Positions 51,939 through 63,166 of a stretch of 64,000 nt of DNA are shown in pieces. Position 1 is the first letter of the stretch. The number at the start of each line of letters is the position of its first letter. The notes beneath the pieces are model-generated. The model ran no database searches and was not told the DNA's origin. It was given only the letters and a program-made list of their open reading frames with translations. The position numbers were made by a program, and so were the translations under genes. Source of the stretch: Anisakis pegreffii (Eukaryota > Nematoda > Chromadorea > Rhabditida > Anisakidae); the NCBI GenBank assembly GCA_035041965.1, contig JAPYMA010000452.1:32518-96517 (forward strand), written 5' to 3'.

Positions 51939-53221
51939 ATGTATGTGTTAGTAAAAATTGTTGTAAGCATATCAATAAATAACAATATTCCTTTCTTAGA
52001 ATTGACATCCACATTGATTTTCAGGAATGTCTTTTGCACGTATTACCGTGATACGAATGAAATCACATGTGGGTAAGTCAGCTTATTGTTGCGTTCACAA
52101 TGATAACTGTAATGATGACTGTAGCAATGATGTTGGTGATTGAGATTTTCATCTCGATGAAATTGTTAACGATAGATGTGAAATAATACTTCGAATAACA
52201 TACTACAAGTGATCAGGTGTATTGTAATTGATTGCTGGTACAATGATAATGCAGATAATCACGCATTCAGTTATTCTCTAGGCCAGCAGAGATGAGCTTG
52301 GGATGATTGCGCGATATAATGTGATTGAGTATAAATTCAGTGGCAAATGTCACATTATCACTATGCAGATTACTTATGCTAGCTTGCAAAACACTTTTTT
52401 TTTGTTTGTAGAAGAAGTCTGTTACCGATTAACGAAATCAGTGAGATTTCACTGATGATAGTGTCAGTGAAATTTAAAACAAATCTGTGAGGAGAATGAA
52501 ATAAAGAACTTGTTAGTAGCTACTGGGTCAGACGTTTCGTTTATTTCTTCAATAGCGTTCACATTTGTTGCGGAACAGAGCTATTCAATCTGAAACTTTG
52601 TTGTATGGCTTCGCATATTCGAATGTGAAAAGCATAACAACAATTTTGTGATATAATTGTGCCTATATTGGAATACTTTCAAGTACGGTGACCTGCCAAA
52701 CACATGTTCCGTTGGGTGGTGATTTGGAGGAGGAGGGACTTGACGAGAAATTACCGCGAGGTTGGTACCGTATTGGATCGCTACAAATCAGACACGACTC
52801 ATCATGGTTTAATCTGTATCGAAGACGGGCAACTGGCTCTGGATACTGGGATTTTTATACGAACATTCCAGAGAGAAATTGTGCTGGGTTCGTTTCACAT
52901 TTATTTGTAAATACGATATCACTGCCTTGGAATTAGCATTTACGCAACATTTGGTACTCAAAATCAGCAAATTTCATGATTTGTGTTTGATTTTGAGATT
53001 ACAGAGGATTCGGTCTACACGCGGGTGAGAACATAGTGGGATCGGTGACGGTCAAAGAAAAACGATGCTTCGATAGGCTTGTGCTACAAATTGAAAGGAA
53101 GTCAACTAGTGAAAAGTTTGATGTTTTGCAATGTCGAAAATGCATTTTTAACAGTTGTTGGTTAGGTACCAGAATTCTGCCGTCATACAGAGAATACCTC
53201 ACAACTCTGCGATCTGTATAA
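51939..53221 (+). CDS. Secreted protein resembling Tlde1/DUF2778 L,D-transpeptidase domain (184 aa)
   Basis: Three exons, 51939-52072, 52684-52887 and 53005-53221, with phase 2 at both junctions; AATAAA at 53316. The hydrophobic N-terminus (MYVLVKIVVSISI) may be a signal sequence. The rest follows the order of the bacterial DUF2778/Tlde1 fold as I know it: LPRGWYRIG (family: P-x-G-x-Y-x-I), WFNLYRR (W-F-x-L-Y), then GFGLHAGENIVGSVTV, where the family has R-L-H-P ... S-x-G-C-I-T. The His is kept, but the nucleophile Cys position is Ser. The bacterial enzymes act on peptidoglycan cross-bridges. Here the domain is in an intron-bearing gene, so it is not contamination. A C-terminal Cys-rich extension (CRKCIFNSCW) follows. 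Homology is by eye and must be tested; activity is doubtful. Confidence 0.7.
52162..52287. repeat. 125-bp repeat, copy B (intron 1 of the transpeptidase-like gene)
   Basis: Same orientation as copy A and about 1.3 kb from it. Lies in an intron. Confidence 0.85.
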
Positions 53222-53960
53222 GCAATTTCCTTTTCATTTTTCCACTTCATTAAACAAGCCACAGGCAGATATTGGATTTTTGATCTACTGTAATCCACCG
53301 CTTGAGGAATCCCAAAATAAAAGGAATCCCCAAAAAATAAAAATAAAATCTGGGAGCATCATTTGGAGTGAAATTAAGCTATGATATTGCAGAAGAATCA
53401 TGAAGTTGTGTGCAGTATTAGACTATTAAAAACATGAACTCAATTTAATAAACACAACGTTGATAGTGAATAATCAGAGAATGTCTGTGAACAGCACTGC
53501 TTGCGGATGCATTAGATAAATCGAATAGTCATAAAGGAAATTAAAAATTTTCATTGACTTTACGCTAGACTATTCCATTCCTCAACAGTTCTGCTTCATT
53601 CGGATTAGTAATTATTGCAATGTGAACGCTACCGTTGCATCAGTTGCTGTTAGTGTCATTTTGCAGCAATCATTTATTTGATGATCAAGCATAATCGTTC
53701 CTGTATTCTTCAGTCATTGTGAAATGCTTTCTGCGCTCAATGTGTAGTGCTTGTACTTTTATTCGTTATGAGTGAACTCGTGAACTCAATAAACATTTTA
53801 TTTATGTTTTTGAAGTTTTTTTATGTCACATAATAAAGATGCTTGAAAATAACGACTAAACTAACATTCGCTCTCGCCAATGAATCGTTGCTTTCGTATT
53901 TTTTGGGCGTATTTTATAAATTAAGACAAGGTATAAGGTAACGAATGCAAGGTTATAAAA

Positions 53961-55132
53961 ATGATGCCCCCAAAAACACAAACACATCAAACGACATTTG
54001 CTGGAATCGATTATTCATCACCGACACTATCGCGAATTTCCAATAATCTGGTCCGGTAACGTTTCAATTTTTTGATATCGATCATCGTTCCACAGCAAAA
54101 TCAGACTTCCAGCCATCCAAAGAATAAGCGATTTTGAGTGATTCATTTAATGCTGAGCAATCTATGTTCTAGGTCGCAATCTGATTCGCAAGGCTACATG
54201 ATTCCGAAGAATGTCCAGGTGAATTGCAGGTAATGGTAACTATTGCTTCGATTAATATCAAATCATTTCATTATCAAAATCAATCTTGTGGTGATGAATA
54301 AATATTACATTCATTTTTAGAGTCTCCCAAGAAGATTCGGTAAAGTTACCACGATTAAAGCAAAAATCAGTTGATCATTTGCCCGTCAAAAAAGGTTGAC
54401 AACTCCATCATTTCACTCACCAATAATGAATTCTTTTGAAATCCGACGTTCTAATAACCAGTTTTCCAGTGTTGGATGTGATTAAAAAACCATTACTGGC
54501 GTCGCTCGTTGTTTTGATCAACTTTGGGGTACTTGCTTACCTACTTTATTCGATGAACACAATCAGTAACAAAATGTAATTGCTTCTATCGACAATCCCT
54601 CAATGTTAAATAAAACCACTAATCTCACAATTCAAATAGGTTTTAACGGCAATCTATCGAGAAACTTAATACGTAACTTCATTCTTTCATATGATATTAA
54701 CCTGAATAGGCACATGATGAATTCCTACGACTGTTTCGCAACATCAACCCCTGCTCTGCAACAGCAATTTGGTGGATTGATGTTTCAAACGATATACTTT
54801 TCGAAGAATGTATCCCAATGATGCTGTTCCAGTGAATTTTAGCAAAACCCGGCTATTCTGATATTATTTCAGAGAATCAATGCTGGAGATCGACATCAGA
54901 CGATGGTCCGTTTGTGGAAAACTTTTTGGATTCCCGACTGACAACGGGAGTATGCCATCAGCCTGATCAAAACTCAATTGTTGACGAATACGAGTTGTAT
55001 TTTAACTCATCGATTCTGCGTTCATCTTTCAATCGCACCATCCCACTCACATTTCAGTTATGTCCTTTCGCGCTAGGCCAAATCAACAAATGCGGTTTGC
55101 AATCCCACCTACTGCAACTGTTTCGAGTATGA
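53961..55132 (+). CDS. Uncharacterised type II membrane protein (249 aa)
   Basis: Six exons: 53961-54055, 54173-54229, 54321-54394, 54470-54565, 54640-54809 and 54875-55132, every junction in phase. The N-terminus (MMPPKTQTHQTTFAG) is Ser/Thr- and Lys-rich with no signal peptide, so cytoplasmic. One transmembrane helix (LLASLVVLINFGVLAYLLY) follows at about residues 85-105. The remaining 140 residues would be outside or lumenal and contain five cysteines (SYDCF, NQCWR, TGVCHQ, QLCPF, NKCGL) and several N-glycosylation sites (NLS, NSS, NRT). The family is not recognised. The architecture suggests a single-pass surface or Golgi protein. The last acceptor is GAG. Converges with the REEP-like gene, stops 194 bp apart. 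Confidence 0.8.
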
Positions 55133-55326
55133 TTTTCAGAGAATCGCAAAAATTCACAAGATCGCACGGAATTGGAAGGGTATAGTTACATTCACGGGAG
55201 CATTTTGTTCGTAACTTTGTGTGTGCTGATAACTATGAAGTGATTCGTGTCACTGATTGTGTCATTGATGATTTGTAATGAATGATAAGAAACAATGTTG
55301 ATAAAAATGTTTTTATTGAAATCGAA

Positions 55327-56311
55327 TCAACGCATTTTGTTATCAATAGCTTGCTTAGTTATTGTATAAGTTGGCAATATTAGCTTTCTGTGCACTCGCC
55401 TTGTACCGTTGGTTTGAGGTAGCAGTAAGTACAGCAGTATTATTGCCTGTAAAGTATTGGTGATAGTATCGATGTGATCAAAATAAGTAATTGTGATCAG
55501 AATGAGGAATGTGATTACAAAACTAAAATAGCAATAAATGTAACCTTGACAAGCCAGTAAATCGGAAACACTTTCATGATGTAATATTCGTAGGAATCGA
55601 TCAGTAATAACGCACTGTACTGAATCCAAAACGGTAACAGCCAAGTGATTGCGTCTGTTTTATCTTGGTTACAAATTACCTCAAATAGGATTGTATTCTC
55701 TTCGTTTACAGAAATGCAGTGAGTGATTAAATGAGTTGAAAAACATCGAAATGCTGAAGAAAGCATAAAAATCTGAAAAAAGAAACCTTAAATGAGATGA
55801 CAATGGGATGTGTGGCGCCGATAAGGTTACATAAGAGACCTGCTTCTTCACCAGACATCAGATAAAGTGAAACGGCTATTACCATCACGTATGCAATCTG
55901 CAGGATTTATTAATCAGTTCAAAATGAAACTGAATTTGAAATGTTTCACTTGTCACAGCAGTTAGCACTGCAGCCTCTTCATACCTTTGCTGTTGCTTTT
56001 GGAATTCCCAAAATGAACATCAATTGAAAATAACCTGAACCCCCTAAAACCGCCCAGACTTATCAAAACACTCTAGCGAAACGAACAAAATGAGATTATG
56101 TCTCTGATCAACTAACATATTCCCTTCTAACACCAAATATCTTTTCTATGAAACCCATTTTCTCGCTGACGAACGCATTGTTGTCATCGTATAATGCGGC
56201 ACGTAGTTTTGGTTCAACTGATGAGACGCTATGAATTCTCGATTTGCGATCATAATATCTTGAATTGACCCTTGAACGTTGTAATGAGGATTGTATAGTT
56301 GCATCGGACAT
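55327..56311 (-). CDS. REEP5/6-like (TB2/DP1/HVA22) ER-shaping protein (186 aa)
   Basis: Exons 56311-56117, 55897-55787, 55679-55545 and 55446-55327, all phase 0. Family signatures appear in order: IEKIFGVRREY (the usual I-E-x-K-T-G-V-x-R), a hairpin IAYVMVIAVSLYLM, GLLCNLIGATHPIVISFK (family LLCNLIGFxYPAY-SIKA), ITWLLPFWIQYSALLLID, KVFPIYWLVK and LLLPQTNGTRRVHRKLILP. The length matches REEP5/6 (about 190 aa). These proteins insert membrane hairpins that curve tubular endoplasmic reticulum. The N-terminal 50 residues are longer and more basic than usual. Exon 3 uses a GAG acceptor; it is chosen because it alone gives both phase and the conserved junction. yop-1 is the nematode REEP5/6 homologue, but identity is not proved. 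Confidence 0.95.
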
Positions 56312-57503
56312 CAGTACTCTAAATACAGCTCAGATCTCAGTGAATCATTTCAGAACTACTCGGTTGAAGATGTAATCCACTCTAATCGTGATGCTCACAG
56401 CATTGCTATTTCAGCACTTCATTGATACAGCTATTTCGAGTTATATCAACGCACTAGCGGAATCGACGAATTTCACCTTCTTCGTAGAGTGATAGGTATT
56501 ATGCTGAATCTCGATCCTGCTTTAATCGTTGTCACGTGCACTAGACGAAATTCACAAGACTAAAAAACATGCAAAGTTCGCAAGAAAATTAACCGATGCT
56601 TAATACCAGCCTTCCCGCGGAATGAATCTAAACCAGAATGGTTGACCAAACTTGAACAATGTTTATAAAGTCTATTAGTGTACATCTGCATAGTTTCTGT
56701 TTGAATATGCAATATTACAATTTTTAGTTACATCGTTCGAATGCTTAATTCATTCAAATTATGCAAACAAACGTTTGGAATCTGTCGACGTTTGCTTATC
56801 CTCACTAATCGACGGCATTTCCACATTTTTTACTTATTGTTCGTTTTTTAAATTTATTTCATGAACTGAATTCGAGCAAATTCTGCATTTATTCTGATCA
56901 AAAAACGGCGCAGTTTCAAAACAAGCCGTTTTTCGGAACATTTCTCATTACAAGAAAACAATTTGCAAATGGAAAATTCAGTTCAATACAGCATTTATGA
57001 CAGTTTAATTTATTTCATAAATTAAATACGCACCAAATAAAACATTTTGTAAGGAGAAAAAACGAAGAGTATATAAAGCAGACAATGAATATTAAAATAA
57101 GATCACTGAATACACAGCTCAATATGCAGGAGTCATTTGAGAAAACTTTTCACACGATGAAACAATCGGGTCAGAGTGATCACATGCAATAAAATTACTT
57201 TAAGACAGATGTAGAGTGTATTTGCACACATAGAATGTTTTTTGCTTGACAGACTGATTGTGATAGATTGGAATTTCAGTTTCGCATTTGATACACTCAA
57301 ATTATTTCATAGGAAATTGCATGAAACTGAATTGAATCAGAACTTGCAAAGTAAGGTCACGTTATCGAATTATTTTGTCACTAAACACGCTTGATCGCTT
57401 GTTTATCAGCAGATGATTTCCAGACAAAACAGTCACATTCATGCAATAAAAGAATGAAAACATTTATGAGATAAACAAAAATGAAATGCTTCTATTGTAG
57501 AAA

Positions 57504-57898
57504 ATGGTACTATGCCTGATTTTGGGACTACTGGAATCTCTAAATTACCGGAAATACCAGCTGAACCCTGTACTGACACCCTGTTCCAAGCAAAACATCA
57601 AGACACCCTCAACGCATACCTCAATATTTCTCGAATTAATGTGCAGTCTTTCACATTGCCTTTATCCATTACTTTCAAAAGATCAATGAAAACTAGGAGA
57701 TTACCTAACTTCAGGAGAACAGCTATTGCCCATCCGTTATTCAAGAACGATCAAAGATGTATGTATATGTTTGTATGTATGTTTATGTATATGTATGCAT
57801 CGAAGATGTATTTTTCATTTAATGTGCATTCAGATCCACTTGATTGGGCGCACATGACAATGTTTTTTTGTGAACCTTTTTACCAAAGAAGTAAATGA
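57504..57898 (+). CDS. Doubtful ORF pair containing a GTAT microsatellite
   Basis: Behind a good acceptor (TTCTATTGTAG, 57490-57500) two frames are open: one starting MVLCLILGLLESL (61 codons from 57504), the other a 128-codon frame from 57512 with ISKLPEIPAEPCTDTLFQ. The end of the longer one is translated GTAT-repeat (57758-57800). No family and no partner exon are seen. It may be a terminal exon of an unseen gene or chance. Confidence 0.25.
57758..57800. repeat. GTAT-rich microsatellite
   Basis: Imperfect GTAT/GTTT run of about 43 bp. Confidence 0.7.
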
Positions 57899-58093
57899 AT
57901 AAAATTAATAATAATTACTAGAATTACATATAAATATAAGAAACGAGAGAAAGTGAAGACTGATTATCGATTAAGTGGAAATTAGGTTGATCACAGATGA
58001 GCAACCTACAAAACGATATGATAAAGATTGAAAACATTATTCGAAAGTTTTGAATGATATGAGATTTCAAGTGAAATATTAAATCTGATTATG

Positions 58094-61000
58094 CTATGTT
58101 AACGTATCACAACTTTGCTCCGACGTTGACAGACGAACACGTCCTTCATAGCGACGTTGCCGTTCCAAGTACTTTTTGAGCAAGCTAACTGCCATTATCA
58201 TACTCAATATGGCAGTTGATATTGACAATGAGAGTATCACACCTCAAATATGATAGAATTCAGTTCAGTGCACATAAAATGTTCCGATGCAATCTCATAA
58301 CGTCCTATAGACATTCTGAAAAGCTTCGGATCATAGTTCTCGAATGTTTTGATATATTGGATATAGATTTGAACAGTTCGGATAAAGCAATTTCAACTTA
58401 AACCAGTCTTACGGCGACAGTATTCACGAAGACGTATCATTTTATTACAGCGAATGCAAATTAAAAGTATGAACAAACCTTTGTTATAAGCATTCGTTAA
58501 GATCGATTCAGGATTAGACTCTTTAAGGCCACATTCCCTTTTCCAGTCATCGGGAATATACTTTTGTGAGCGTGAAATGAATGAATCTAGCGTACACGGT
58601 TTAGCGCATCCTTCTATTGGAAATTCAAATAGCGCAGGTGAATCAGTTACATTCTTATAAAACAACTGAAAATTTTACAGCATTTTCAATCACCCAACAC
58701 AGCAGAACATGACAGAATATGAACAGTACCGAGTTCAACAGCTATGAGTTAGAATTGCGTACCTTTCACTTCTTTTTTTTTGCAGTTTCAATAAATGGAC
58801 TGTACCCTCGTTGTAAATATTATAATACTGCATGTCATACCATGAACGAAACAAATGATATTAAATGATGACCGTTGTAAGTAAAATTGTTTGGTAATTT
58901 TAGATGCCATTTATCGCATTTCAAAAACTTCTAAAAGAAAACATCGAAATAAATATTGTAGTGAAACCATACTTTCACAGTGAATGGTCCTCCATTGTGC
59001 TTATGCAATTCTATTAACACCAAACTAGCATATAATGGGAAAACAGCTGGACGAATACCCATTGCCGAAAGAATTGCAGCGACTGTCATATCATGCTGCA
59101 ATGAAACAGATCAGCTTTCGAATTCAATTCATAAACATCTCAGAATGCGTTTTGCTTCTAAAAACAAGAAGAATAGTGCAGAATAGCGTGAATCGATGCG
59201 GATTCTTGTGTGTATTACTGAGCTAAAGTTTTAGATGAGGTGCATGCAAATGAAAATGAACTCACAGCTGAATATGCATAAAACTTTTCTCGCTCAGTGA
59301 CTGGATTCTGTGACTTTCTTTTCAAATGGCCGATGATATCTTTGAGCAACATACCTGAAAATTCCATCTTGAACAACACTCAATGTGAATAGTACTTTCA
59401 CTGCAAATTCTAAAGACTAGCGAAGAAGGTTTCGAACTCGAAAGCAACGAAAACATTCATAACACTTTGCAGGCAATAATCTGGAATTATGAACGTGGCA
59501 ACAGTTTATGGACAATATTCACAGTCGAAAATAATTGTGAGTGAAATCGAGCTTGTTTTAAGCAGAAGAAAATCCTCATGGCACAATCAAAATAGACAAG
59601 ACTCAAACTGAAAGAACACACAGTTGAAGGAGCGAAAAAACTTCAGAATGAACGAACCAAAAAAAAATTATTCTCAATGAGATGAAGTAAATAACCTGCA
59701 CGTAATCGCTTCACTTTATCGGTACTAAAGTAGAACTGGCAAGTTTGGTCATACAGACGAACGATCTCATTCCAGATAGTCGAATTCACCCATTTCGGCA
59801 TTTTGTGTGTATCGTTATGATGAAACTGCAATCGATTTGCAAACATACTCATTTGAATGGGTGCTGCTGAACGATTTAATATCAAACAATGCTTTGATAG
59901 CAAATGAATGCACATTCAAGTGAATGCATCTGAATGAGACAATACAGTGCTTTATAACGGCATTCATATCGTCAATAACAATGTTTTAGGCTTGCAATTC
60001 AGGTAGCTTCTTCATTCCTGATTGTTTCTTGATCAATTAGGATATTTAACAAACTAATGCTCGTTGATTCCGTCTAACTGCTGATCTTAACGCCGATCAT
60101 AGCCGTGATCAGCACATGGAAATGATACTTCTCGAAAACAACATACATACCACAACATTCAGCGGATCGAATATAAACCACATCTCCGATAAACTTAGTG
60201 TGCCGTTGGGCCAGTCAGCGTTTCTAGCGATATAGTTCAGAAGTGCAGCGTTCTTTTTTTCCAGTGCCAGTATCTCCTTATTTTGTGCGTACATCTGCGT
60301 GACTTTTTTGTTCGCTGCTGGACATTCAATTGACTCGTACAATTGCTTGAATTCGTTACAATTACTTCGAAAGATCTGATTACAACAATCTTACAAGAGA
60401 TATTTGATCAAAAACACATCGATTGTAGAAGGGAGGTCTGATTAGTGACCATAACCGATTGAGAAAACCAATACCGTTTGAAAGATCACGAAAAAACTGT
60501 GATTTGCTTTCGATCGTTAAGTGCGCCTTCTGCGATAAGATCTTTTGTTTCGATTACTTCATTATGAACTTACAATTATTTTATGACAATTCCTCATTCA
60601 TTCAGTGAAATAATTGAATGAATCAAGAATTGTCATAAAATAAATTTCCAGTTACGAGCTTCAAAACTTGTTATTTTTCATCATCTGAAGTTCAAATTAC
60701 CAAAAGGCGTTCTGCTATCACGGCTTTTCATGCCCAATCGAATACTGTTGGTTTCGCCCCAATCGGTTATGGCGACTGAGCAGATATTCGTTGTTAATAA
60801 TAAAATCGCAGTTTTAAAAGTGAGTTAGCGATTGAAAAAGTTTATCGAAATGATCAACATTTGTTAAGCGAAGCAGTTATTTGACCAACACCTACCGGAT
60901 CGGATTCTTTAGCAACAGTGTGCACAGGGATTGGTAGCCATCTCAAATCATTAGCTAGTATTTGATTAGCTGGAGGTTTAAACATGGCTGCAAGGTTGGC

Positions 61001-61980
61001 TTGTGCTGACATCAGCGTTCGGTTAAAATCTGAGCTTCTCACATATATCTGAATGAAGAATAATATTGAAGCAAATCAGCGACATTCGACGGATGTAAAA
61101 AAAAAAAGAAAGAATTGGAATCGAAATGAATAAAATGAACATCAATTATGATAGCGCTTGACATGTACTCAGTTCATATCGAATTGAATTTGAAATATTC
61201 GAATTCCGTAAGACAATTCAAAGAATTCGCACCTCACTCGGTGAGAAGTGTTCGCTAAGAAATTTGTTATAGCGTTGTCGAATCCATTTGCCGAGTCGAT
61301 ACTGTTGCTGTATACCCTCATAGGTTAATTCTCCGGTCATATTACCCCACGATTCGGCATTATTATTTTTATCGCTCGGTATAAACGACGACGGCGTACG
61401 ATCACCATGTCGCCAAATCTATGAATACATTTTGTTTGCTTCATACACAAAAAAAATGAACAAAATGATAGTAAATTTAGAAATAGTGAAATTTTTTGAC
61501 TTGATTGATGACTTGATGAACAAAAATGATCTAATCGAAACGAAAATAGAATGGTTTTTATAATTTTTTGTTGTTTGATAGATATTCAAATGGAAAGAAC
61601 TGATATGTATGTCTCAAGTGCAACCAAAACTCGACTAACGACCTAAATATGAATCATTTTCATTCTCATCTGAACTGCTCAATGACACAATCAGCTGATT
61701 ACGATTTTTATGTGGTAATCGCTGAAATCAACCTTCAAAAAAAAAAGTCGAAGTGTCAACAACAAATGATAATAAATTCGAATCTACACTGAATCGCACG
61801 TGAACTATTGAAAGAACTCACTGCATGTACATGAACGAGAGTTTTGACATCAGCGATTTGAGGTGCATTGATAGCCAGATGATCGCTAGTTGATATTGCG
61901 TGAGATGGTAAGATGACTACGCAAAGTAATACGCATCCGAACAACCGGCAGGCGTCCACTACCGACACCCATATGAACAT
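58094..61980 (-). CDS. Membrane-anchored histidine acid phosphatase (481 aa)
   Basis: Nine exons in phase: 61980-61822, 61418-61233, 61048-60896, 60375-60147, 59866-59696, 59354-59266, 59095-58973, 58665-58479 and 58242-58094. Features in order: N-terminal signal/anchor (LFGCVLLCVVILPSHA), the catalytic RHGDRTP of exon 2, RSSDFNRTLMSAQANL, IPVHTV, then the proton-donor HD in SAHDMTVAAILSAMG, FPLYASLVLIEL and the Cys-bearing EGCAKPCTLDSF and DDWKRECG. The last exon gives a transmembrane helix (VILSLSISTAILSMIMAVSL) and a basic tail, as in lysosomal acid phosphatases. It hydrolyses phosphomonoesters, probably in lysosomes or at the surface. The exon 4 donor is a doubled GTATGTATGT; the inner site keeps phase. 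The final exon uses a GAG acceptor. C. elegans has many related pho genes; no specific symbol is claimed. Confidence 0.95.
60576..60643. repeat. Nested inverted repeat, 17-bp outer arms
   Basis: TTATTTTATGACAATTC (60576-60592) pairs perfectly with 60627-60643; a second inverted pair, ATTCATTCA with TGAATGAAT, lies inside, so the whole 68 bp can fold into one hairpin. Located in intron 3 of the acid phosphatase gene. Confidence 0.85.
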
Positions 61981-62509
61981 TGGGTGCCGGTATTTTCACT
62001 GTTAAATGATGTGATTTATTAGGAGTCATGAACAATTTTAAGAATCGTCTGACTGAGCGTTATAATTACCATACAACGCTGCGAAAATTTTGCCTTTCTA
62101 TGAGATTGTGAAAGTCAAATAAATCAATGAATAACTTCCAACTTTTTGACAAGTCATAAAAAAATGCCAGCTATTCAAGTATCCTCACTAGCAATAATTG
62201 TAGCGAAGCGCTGATTCACAAGATGAGTGCAAAATGGAAAATCCCTTAAATCGCAAGGGAAATTCATGATTTCAATTTATTTCAATTCATTCTTAAATTC
62301 TTTCCTTTACCGATTCTCGAAGTTTTTTGTTGAGTGGTTGTGGTCGGTGCCCCAGGCAAAAAAATGCCATCAGAAGGTTAGTCGCAGTTATTTATATTTC
62401 AGGTAAAAAGATGAGATCAACTATGGAATTTTTTTAAATTACTGAATTGATCAGTGGCTTTGAAAGTGAAAAGGTTGAGGAAATCGCGACCAGTGACGAC
62501 CAAATTTGG

Positions 62510-62790
62510 AAAAATTGACGCAGCTCCGGCTCCGCAGCTCTGAACTTTCGGCTCCACATTCTTAGGAAATTCGTCTCCGGCTCCGATTCCAGCTCATAAA
62601 TTCTGAAATTCCGGCTTTGACTGCAGTTCCGGCTCCACAGTCTCAAAATTCCGATGCTGGCATTGACTCCTACCCACATCCTTCAGAATATTGACTCCAG
62701 CTCCAGCCCTGCAATTTCCAGAATTTCCGCATCCAGCAGTGTATTTCTGAAAGTTCGAATGCAATTCCAGCTCTGCATCTAAATTTTCTA
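62510..62790. repeat. Degenerate CCGGCTCC minisatellite
   Basis: Repeated variants of TCCGGCTCC-x-CAGCTCTGAAATT with a unit of roughly 26 bp, decaying rightwards. It is much richer in G+C than its surroundings and non-coding; frames across it are repeats of the unit. Confidence 0.75.
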
Positions 62791-62875
62791 GTTTTTTCTA
62801 CCGAACCGGTGATCTCAATTGCCGACTCTTTAACGTCTCAATCAATTCGCAGCAACTATCACATCACTTTCATTT

Positions 62876-63166
62876 TCATAACCCCATCAAGTCAACGACA
62901 AATTTTAGACTCACTTTCTGACCTGAAACTGGAACAACTACAGTTGTTATTTCACAGTTGCATTTAGAACACCATTTAGAACACAATCCATGAACATTTT
63001 TTTTTGATATCAGCTGACCACAACCACGCAACGAACAAAGTCGAAAATCGATGACGACAAGGCTGTGTGTGAGCTTCGTTCTCTTGTGGAAAGCAACGAT
63101 AATAACGAGATAGATAGATATCAATGGTTTGATACATGCATAAGAGGATAAAAATGTGTTGTGCAT
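62876..63166 (-). CDS. Doubtful Cys-rich frame
   Basis: The frame contains RLCSLRGCGQ and then GLCSKWCSKCNCEI, a dense Cys cluster, ending at a stop at 62876. An overlapping frame is also open. No splice context or family is recognised; an eight-base A run nearby makes the frame unreliable. Confidence 0.2.
   Translation of the reverse strand: MHNTFLSSYACIKPLISIYLVIIVAFHKRTKLTHSLVVIDFRLCSLRGCGQLISKKNVHGLCSKWCSKCNCEITTVVVPVSGQKVSLKFVVDLMGL

Noticed and set aside
52704..52910. Alternative frame of the transpeptidase-like exon 2
   Set aside because: Only the other frame matches phase 2 on both sides and carries the LPRGWYRIG motif.
55975..56025. Possible extra exon (YFQLMFILGIPKATAK) in the REEP-like gene
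   Set aside because: Exon 1 joins exon 2 directly in phase and reproduces the conserved family sequence without it.
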